From the NCBI GenBank assembly GCA_013329455.1, contig DUKF01000198.1, forward strand, positions 1-10,213: a stretch of DNA of 10,213 nt, in the 5' to 3' direction. The notes under the pieces are model-generated. The model did no database searches. It was not told where the DNA came from and saw nothing but the letters and a program-made list of their open reading frames with translations. Positions within the stretch are counted from its first letter, which is position 1. The number at the start of each line of letters is the position of its first letter. This stretch comes from Methanotrichaceae archaeon (GTDB lineage Archaea > Halobacteriota > Methanosarcinia > Methanotrichales > Methanotrichaceae). The position numbers and the translations under genes were made by a program. This document shows positions 6,638 to 10,213 of the stretch, in pieces.

Positions 6638-6686
6638 AGCCCTGCGCCTTTGACCACTTGGCAGCCCTCGCTTCAGATTATCATTT
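6638..6686 (-). repeat. Partial copy of tRNA-Leu (5' half plus upstream flank)
   Basis: This 49-base segment matches 6817-6865 at 47 of 49 positions. It carries about 16 bases of upstream flank plus the tRNA-Leu 5' acceptor strand, D arm and 5' side of the anticodon arm, and diverges at the anticodon loop. The two differences (6664 and 6668) lie in or beside the acceptor strand. No 3' half follows, so it is not a functional tRNA. It may be an attachment-site remnant or a decayed tandem tRNA copy. Confidence 0.85.
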
Positions 6687-6744
6687 CTATATATCTGGGA
6701 ATCTAAAATAGACTGAGACAAAGCGGCGTTATCACTTTATAAAA
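6687..6744 (-). promoter_or_regulatory. Two TATA boxes upstream of the SP/TM gene
   Basis: Minus-strand TTTTATAAAG (6735-6744) and ATATATAG (6687-6694) are both good archaeal TATA matches lying between the intact tRNA and its partial copy. They predict initiation near 6712 or 6667, so the leader would run through the tRNA remnant. Confidence 0.45.
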
Positions 6745-6764
6745 TCGCTATCAGAAAAGGTGTT

Positions 6765-6850
6765 TGGTGCGGGGGATGGGATTCGAACCCACGAACCTCT
6801 GCAGGACAGGGTCCTAAGCCCTGCGCCTTTGACCACTTGGCAACCCCCGC
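6765..6850 (-). tRNA. tRNA-Leu, anticodon UAG
   Basis: The minus strand folds as a complete class II cloverleaf. The acceptor stem GCGGGGG/CCCCCGC is perfect over 7 bp. The D arm is GCCAAGTGGTCAAAGGC. The anticodon stem CAGGG/CCCTG holds the loop CTTAGGA (anticodon UAG, leucine). A long variable arm has the stem CCT/AGG, and the T arm is GTGGG-TTCGAAT-CCCAT. The discriminator is A at 6768, and CCA is encoded at 6767-6765. It starts 28 bases past the argF stop on the same strand and is followed by CCTTTTC, a possible terminator. Its 5' half is duplicated at 6638-6686. No intron is seen. Confidence 0.97.
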
Positions 6851-6878
6851 TTCAGATTATCATTTTGAGACCATCAGA

Positions 6879-7793
6879 TCATCGGACCATCAGCTTCTCC
6901 AGCACCGCCTTGACGGAATGGAGCCGGTTCTCGCTCTCATCGAGGATTGCAGACCTCGGCCCGTCCATCACATCGTCGGTGATCTCCTGGCCCCGGTGGG
7001 CCGGAAGGCAGTGCATGACGATCACGTCGTCGCTCGCGTGGCGCAGGAGATCCGCGTTCACCTGGTAGCGCCCGAAAGCCTCGACCCTCTTTGCGGCCTC
7101 GGCCTCGTCGCCCATCGAGACCCAGGTGTCGGTCTCAACGACGTCAGCGCCACGGGCGGCCTTGACGGGGTCGGTGACGACGATGACGGTCCCGCCACCA
7201 AGACTGTCAGCCTGGTCTAATATTTTACGGTCAGGCCCGTACCCCGGAGGAGATGCGACCCTCATCTCCATCCCCATCAGAGCCGCTGCCAGGATAGTCG
7301 AGTTGCAGACGTTGTTTCCGTCACCGACCCAGGCCACCTTCAGCCCTTCCAGGTGGCCGAACCTCTCCCTCATCGTCATCAGGTCCGCCAGTATCTGGCA
7401 GGGGTGCTCGAAATCCGATAAGGAGTTGATGACAGGAACCGTGGCGTGTCGGGCCAGCTCCTCGACGGTGGAGTGGTCATAGACTCTGGCCGCAATCCCG
7501 TGGACTAACCGCGAGAGGACGCGGGCGGTATCGGCTATCGTCTCGCCGCGACCGAGCTGGATGTCCTTGCTGCTCAGATAGAGGGCGTGGCCCCCTAGAT
7601 CGGTCATCGCCACCTCAAGAGAGACCCTCGTCCTGGTGGAGGGCTTTTCGAAGATGGTGGCAAGGCTCTTACCCGCCAGGATCGATCGGCAGGCGGCATC
7701 ATTTCTTCTGGCCTTCAGCTTGTCGGCCCGGTCCAGAATCGCCAGGATCTCCTCGGAGGAGAGGTCGGCTATGGAGATCAGGTTCAGGTTCAT
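6879..7793 (-). CDS. argF: Ornithine carbamoyltransferase
   Basis: ArgF transfers the carbamoyl group from carbamoyl phosphate to ornithine, making citrulline for arginine biosynthesis in the cytoplasm. The 304-residue protein is of normal length with every signature motif: STRTR (52-56, carbamoyl phosphate binding), HPCQ (130-133), DTWVSMG (222-228, ornithine-binding loop) and HCLPAHRG (261-268, with the catalytic Cys262). SMG and HCLP identify an ornithine rather than aspartate carbamoyltransferase. The ATG at 7793 has GGAAG about eight bases upstream and lies 17 bases after the fwdD stop, so the gene is probably cotranscribed with the fwd genes. That pairing links arginine synthesis only by position, not by known function. 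Confidence 0.97.
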   Translation of the reverse strand: MNLNLISIADLSSEEILAILDRADKLKARRNDAACRSILAGKSLATIFEKPSTRTRVSLEVAMTDLGGHALYLSSKDIQLGRGETIADTARVLSRLVHGIAARVYDHSTVEELARHATVPVINSLSDFEHPCQILADLMTMRERFGHLEGLKVAWVGDGNNVCNSTILAAALMGMEMRVASPPGYGPDRKILDQADSLGGGTVIVVTDPVKAARGADVVETDTWVSMGDEAEAAKRVEAFGRYQVNADLLRHASDDVIVMHCLPAHRGQEITDDVMDGPRSAILDESENRLHSVKAVLEKLMVR

Positions 7794-7810
7794 CTCGGCA
7801 CTTCCAACGG

Positions 7811-8209
7811 TTAAGGCGCCTTGATTCTCTCCGCGATCTCTTCAATCGATGTAACCGCTTCCTTTGCAGGAGAGAGTGAGACCTTGGCCATGAAACTCTT
7901 CAAGTCCAAAAAGCCGCTCTCTTCGACCTCGCCCGAGACGAGCTGGGCTGACCAGGGGCTGCTCGGCATGAAGGCGAGACCCGGATGGGGGTCTTCTGAG
8001 AGCTTCGCCGCCACCACGACCTTCCCCGAACCAGTCTCCAGGATGACCGGCTGGCCGTCCTCGACTCCCAGCTCCTTTATGTCCCCCCCGTCCAGGGATA
8101 CGATCGCGCTCTGGTCCCGGTACCCATCGCTGTACATGCCGAGCGCCTCCTCCACCTCCTGGAAGATGCCCCGGTAGGTGACCACCGTCACCTCTTTGGC
8201 TCCAGCCAT
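7811..8209 (-). CDS. fwdD: Formylmethanofuran dehydrogenase subunit D
   Basis: This 132-residue protein belongs to the molybdopterin dinucleotide-binding (MoCo-binding beta-barrel) family. It works with FwdB to hold the bis-pterin tungsten or molybdenum cofactor of formylmethanofuran dehydrogenase. Visible family features are the barrel segment ending GVEDGQPVILETGSGKVVV (48-66) and the pterin-facing GLAFMPSSPWSAQLVS (77-92). Its ATG follows the fwdB stop directly with no intervening base; GGAGG inside the fwdB end serves as ribosome-binding site eight bases before it. FwdD is fused to FwdB in some archaea and separate here. Whether the metal is W or Mo cannot be read from this protein. Confidence 0.92.
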   Translation of the reverse strand: MAGAKEVTVVTYRGIFQEVEEALGMYSDGYRDQSAIVSLDGGDIKELGVEDGQPVILETGSGKVVVAAKLSEDPHPGLAFMPSSPWSAQLVSGEVEESGFLDLKSFMAKVSLSPAKEAVTSIEEIAERIKAP

Positions 8210-9430
8210 CTAGACCGCCTCCATTATCCTTTCGATAACCTCAACGTCGGGCAGATAATCCGACTTCACCACGGCATCGAACTCCACCTTCACCCCGTCG
8301 GTCCGTAGAGCGCTTCCCCCGGCCTCAAGGCCTGCCACGGCGATCGGGACAGTCACCTTTGCGGCGTCGGTGGTGAAGGTCCTGTGAGAGTTCACCGCCA
8401 CCATCGGAATCTTCGCAAGCTTTCTTGCCAGTGATGCTGGAAGAACGGCCGCGGGGTCCGAACCCACCACCATGACGGCGTCGCAAGCGTCCAAATACTT
8501 CGCGATCCCAAACTCGGGACCGTGGTTGACACCGTCCTTGAAAGAGACCCTGTCGACGTGGCCGGTCTCGTCGAAGAGGGTCTGGTTGAACCCCCTGGTG
8601 TTGTAGTCACCGAGGCTCGGGATCACGGAAAAGCGGGTGAGCTCGTTCAGTTTTCCGACCAGGGACACGAACTCGTCGAGCTCTCCCTTCACGGAATGGG
8701 CAAGGCCTAGGCCGGTGAAGATCACTCCGAACTTCGATTTTCGAAGCTTCGTGCCCAGATTCAGCATCTTCTTTTTGTCCTCGACCTTGGGGATCTTGCC
8801 GCCCAGGGTCGCCATCAGCGCCCCCATGAAGTCGCCATCGCCACCCGGCGGTATCTTGAAGAAGCCGTCGGCGGCGATCTCGGCCGTTGGCGATTTGCGA
8901 ACGTCGATCACTATCGCCTCCCGGTCCTCCTCGTACCCCCTCTGCCTCTTCTCGCCCCTGGGAAAGTAGGAGAACCTGGACAAGTGGCGGGGATGGCTGC
9001 TGGAAGGATCGTCACCCCAGTAAATGGAGACGTCAGCGAAGTTCCTCACGTCGTCGAAAGTGCAGGTGGGAAGCTCTCCCTTCAAGATCGTTTCTGTGAT
9101 GAGCCCCTGGGAGTAAGACGAAGGATCGTCGATGACGCAACCGAGCTTCTTTGCCATCTCGACCCCCACCTTCTGGGCCGCAAGAGTCGAGTTGCCCCAG
9201 CCGAAGAGGAGGAGGTTTTCAGCCCCAGCCAGAACCTCTGCAGCCTTCGATACGGCATCATCAATGCCCACCTCGGACCCGTCAACGGTAGGAGCCAACC
9301 TATCGACGCAAAGGGAATCGTAGTGGCCACGCCCCTTTCTGCAGAGGTTCATGGTCCTGCCGATCTTGCCCCCTTCAAAATCCACCTCGATATCGTCACA
9401 TAGCAGAGAACAACCAGTACAAAAAGCCAT
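8210..9430 (-). CDS. fwdB: Formylmethanofuran dehydrogenase subunit B (catalytic)
   Basis: FwdB is the metal-pterin subunit that reversibly reduces CO2 to formate for coupling to methanofuran. I place the start at the ATG at 9430 (406 residues), because AGGTGAT lies five bases upstream and overlaps the previous stop; a GTG at 9439 would add three residues. The N-terminus has a [4Fe-4S] motif, Cys4-x2-Cys7-x3-Cys11 with Cys30 (numbering from this ATG). Cys123 in PTCTFDDV is at the position of the metal-ligand Cys, which is selenocysteine in some methanogens. It is followed by the family motif YWGDDPSSSHPRHLSRFS. Later regions include VVGSDPAAVLPASLARKLA and VAVNSHRTFTTDAAKV, typical of molybdopterin oxidoreductases. 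The length is near the family norm. Gene order and Cys ligand support a working subunit. Confidence 0.95.
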   Translation of the reverse strand: MAFCTGCSLLCDDIEVDFEGGKIGRTMNLCRKGRGHYDSLCVDRLAPTVDGSEVGIDDAVSKAAEVLAGAENLLLFGWGNSTLAAQKVGVEMAKKLGCVIDDPSSYSQGLITETILKGELPTCTFDDVRNFADVSIYWGDDPSSSHPRHLSRFSYFPRGEKRQRGYEEDREAIVIDVRKSPTAEIAADGFFKIPPGGDGDFMGALMATLGGKIPKVEDKKKMLNLGTKLRKSKFGVIFTGLGLAHSVKGELDEFVSLVGKLNELTRFSVIPSLGDYNTRGFNQTLFDETGHVDRVSFKDGVNHGPEFGIAKYLDACDAVMVVGSDPAAVLPASLARKLAKIPMVAVNSHRTFTTDAAKVTVPIAVAGLEAGGSALRTDGVKVEFDAVVKSDYLPDVEVIERIMEAV

Positions 9431-9439
9431 TTTTATCAC

Positions 9440-9907
9440 CTAGATGAACTCGATCGCCTTGCTTGGACAGGTCACGATACAGGCGCTGCAGAGGACCTTC
9501 TCTGGCCCAAACCGCCTGCACTGATCTACGTTTACGCACTTGACCACACCATCTTCCACAATCAAAATCGCTTTGCCGCTGACAGGCCCGCGGCCGATGG
9601 CCGTGCCCTTGGGATCGTTGGCCACGTTCACGGGACATGCGACGACGCAGTTTCCGCATCCGTAACACTTCTCGGTGTGAATTATCATCCCAGTCTCAGT
9701 GGCGTCGGCGCTCAAGATGGGTGCCAGAAGCTCCCTTAGCCCCTCCAGCTTCTTTTCGTACTTTGGCTCCTCTACGAGCGGCGTGCAATCCTCGATCGTC
9801 TTCTCCCGGCCAAGCAGCCCAACGGCGAAGGCCATGCAGGTTGGAAGGCCGCACTTCTTGCAGTTCGTCTTGGGCAGAAGCTGATAAATTTCCATGACGC
9901 TGACCAT
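9440..9907 (-). CDS. Fe-S protein of the fwd cluster (FeS domain plus ferredoxin)
   Basis: This 155-residue protein probably passes electrons to FwdB, taking the place of a FwdG-type ferredoxin. The N-terminal part, MEIYQLLPKTNCKKCGLPTC, is a PF04060-type Fe-S domain (Cys16, Cys19, Cys24, Cys41) as found at the start of the CODH/ACS CdhE subunit and in RnfB. After a linker comes a ferredoxin motif CYGCGNCVVACP (Cys81, 84, 87, 91). A second cluster has unusual spacing: Cys130, then Cys140-x2-Cys143-x3-Cys147-Pro, with Cys124 nearby. The ATG at 9907 has GAGGTG eight bases upstream. Its stop overlaps the fwdB ribosome-binding site, so the genes are translationally close. An alternative role in corrinoid or CODH electron transfer cannot be excluded. 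Confidence 0.85.
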   Translation of the reverse strand: MVSVMEIYQLLPKTNCKKCGLPTCMAFAVGLLGREKTIEDCTPLVEEPKYEKKLEGLRELLAPILSADATETGMIIHTEKCYGCGNCVVACPVNVANDPKGTAIGRGPVSGKAILIVEDGVVKCVNVDQCRRFGPEKVLCSACIVTCPSKAIEFI

Positions 9908-9957
9908 TCTATGGCACCTCGATTAGCAGGATCAGACAACATTGAGATCATCAATCG

Positions 9958-9964
9958 TATTAAG
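9958..9964 (-). promoter_or_regulatory. Weak TATA box of the fwd operon
   Basis: Minus-strand CTTAATA, preceded by ACATT, sits about 52 bases before the first ATG of the fwd operon. Initiation near 9936 would leave a leader of about 28 bases with the GAGGTG site. The match to the archaeal consensus is poor. Confidence 0.25.
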
Positions 9965-10032
9965 AATGTTGGCATGAAGACCGCATTCGAACTTGCGTAA
10001 ACCTTTTCTCGCCTCTCGGCGTAAAGCCACTG

Positions 10033-10213
10033 ATGCCCTTCAGTAACCCTCTGGCCCTCCTGGGACTGCTGAGCGCGATCCCCCTGATCATCCTCTACAT
10101 GATCCGGCCCAAGCCCAAAGACCTGCCCTTTCCGTCGACGGCCTTCATAAGGGAGGGGGAGGCAAAGCCCACCGCGGCCCTCAACCGCCTGATCACCGAT
10201 CCTCTCTTCTGGA
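10033..10213 (+). CDS. BatA-like N-terminal membrane domain protein (partial)
   Basis: The frame opens at the ATG at 10033 and runs off the window end after 60 codons. It begins MPFSNPLALLGLLSAIPLII, then LYMIRPKPKDLPFPSTAF. One hydrophobic helix (about 7-23) is followed by the RPKPK basic cluster and the FPSxxFI segment, matching the BatA/aerotolerance-type N-terminal membrane domain (PF07584). Full members usually carry a second helix and an extracellular von Willebrand-type or beta domain, and often neighbour a MoxR ATPase; neither is visible here. It diverges from the fwd operon. No clear ribosome-binding site precedes the ATG, so translation may be leaderless or use a weak site. Confidence 0.75.
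   Translation, partial: MPFSNPLALLGLLSAIPLIILYMIRPKPKDLPFPSTAFIREGEAKPTAALNRLITDPLFW

Noticed and set aside
6562..6657. Upstream extension of the SP/TM gene to the ATG at 6657
   Set aside because: The extra 32 codons translate the tRNA half-copy and hairpin region and would displace the signal peptide from the N-terminus. It is kept as a minor alternative because a TATA box at 6687-6694 is suitably placed.
6600..6870. Intact integrated element between the two tRNA copies
   Set aside because: Only 78 bases lie between them and there is no integrase or other mobile gene in the window.
8984..9403. Long plus-strand ORF opposite fwdB
   Set aside because: It is a shadow of the GC-rich fwdB coding sequence with no motif or start signal.
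8210..9430. Selenocysteine in FwdB
   Set aside because: The metal-ligand position is encoded as a normal Cys codon and there is no in-frame TGA.
1..10213. CRISPR array, insertion sequence, toxin-antitoxin or known defence system
   Set aside because: No regularly spaced repeats with spacers, transposase motifs, terminal inverted repeats or recognisable defence domains were seen.

Overview
The window looks like a piece of a methanogenic archaeon's chromosome, most likely one of the Methanosarcinales and possibly Methanothrix-like. The main evidence is a formylmethanofuran dehydrogenase cluster (an Fe-S subunit, FwdB and FwdD) specific to methanogenesis and related C1 pathways. Archaeal TATA-type promoters, a leucine tRNA and secreted proteins rich in N-glycosylation sequons fit this. 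The genus is inferred from overall character, not from a database match. Most genes are on the minus strand. The core genes are GC-rich, with AT-rich gaps and one AT-rich accessory gene between them.

Layout from left to right. (1) 93-506: a small secreted protein made of cysteine-rich repeats, with its own promoter and a possible terminator. (2) 507-990: an AT-rich promoter zone, then GC-rich DNA that may be a decayed gene. (3) 991-3216: a large membrane protein with a central DUF362 domain and a C-terminal membrane region that appears internally duplicated. (4) 3217-4215: a long stretch without a conventional gene. It holds four TATATAG motifs in tandem, a 33-residue one-helix ORF too short for routine gene calling, and a compact block that can fold into a multi-branched RNA. 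(5) 4216-5028: hisF, with a tandem 12-base repeat in its leader. (6) 5151-5475: a marC-family pseudogene in at least three frames. (7) 5770-6561: an AT-rich gene for a secreted, membrane-anchored protein of unknown function. (8) 6638-6850: an intact tRNA-Leu(UAG) plus a duplicated 5' half of the same gene, a possible scar of integration or tandem duplication. (9) 6879-9907, read right to left: Fe-S subunit, fwdB, fwdD and argF, tightly packed, with the tRNA just beyond argF. (10) 10033 to the end: the start of a divergent BatA-like membrane protein, cut by the window edge.

How the genes work together. FwdB and FwdD form the metal-pterin part of the enzyme that interconverts CO2 plus methanofuran and formylmethanofuran, and the Fe-S protein probably feeds electrons to it. 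Subunits A and C are not in this window. ArgF and HisF are standard arginine and histidine biosynthesis enzymes. The remaining genes (cysteine-rich protein, DUF362 fusion, micro-ORF, SP/TM protein) are envelope-associated accessory genes with no assigned function. I see no CRISPR array, transposase, integrase, toxin-antitoxin pair or recognisable defence cassette. The most unusual items are the structured RNA candidate with its neighbouring micro-ORF, the DUF362 fusion and the tRNA half-duplication.
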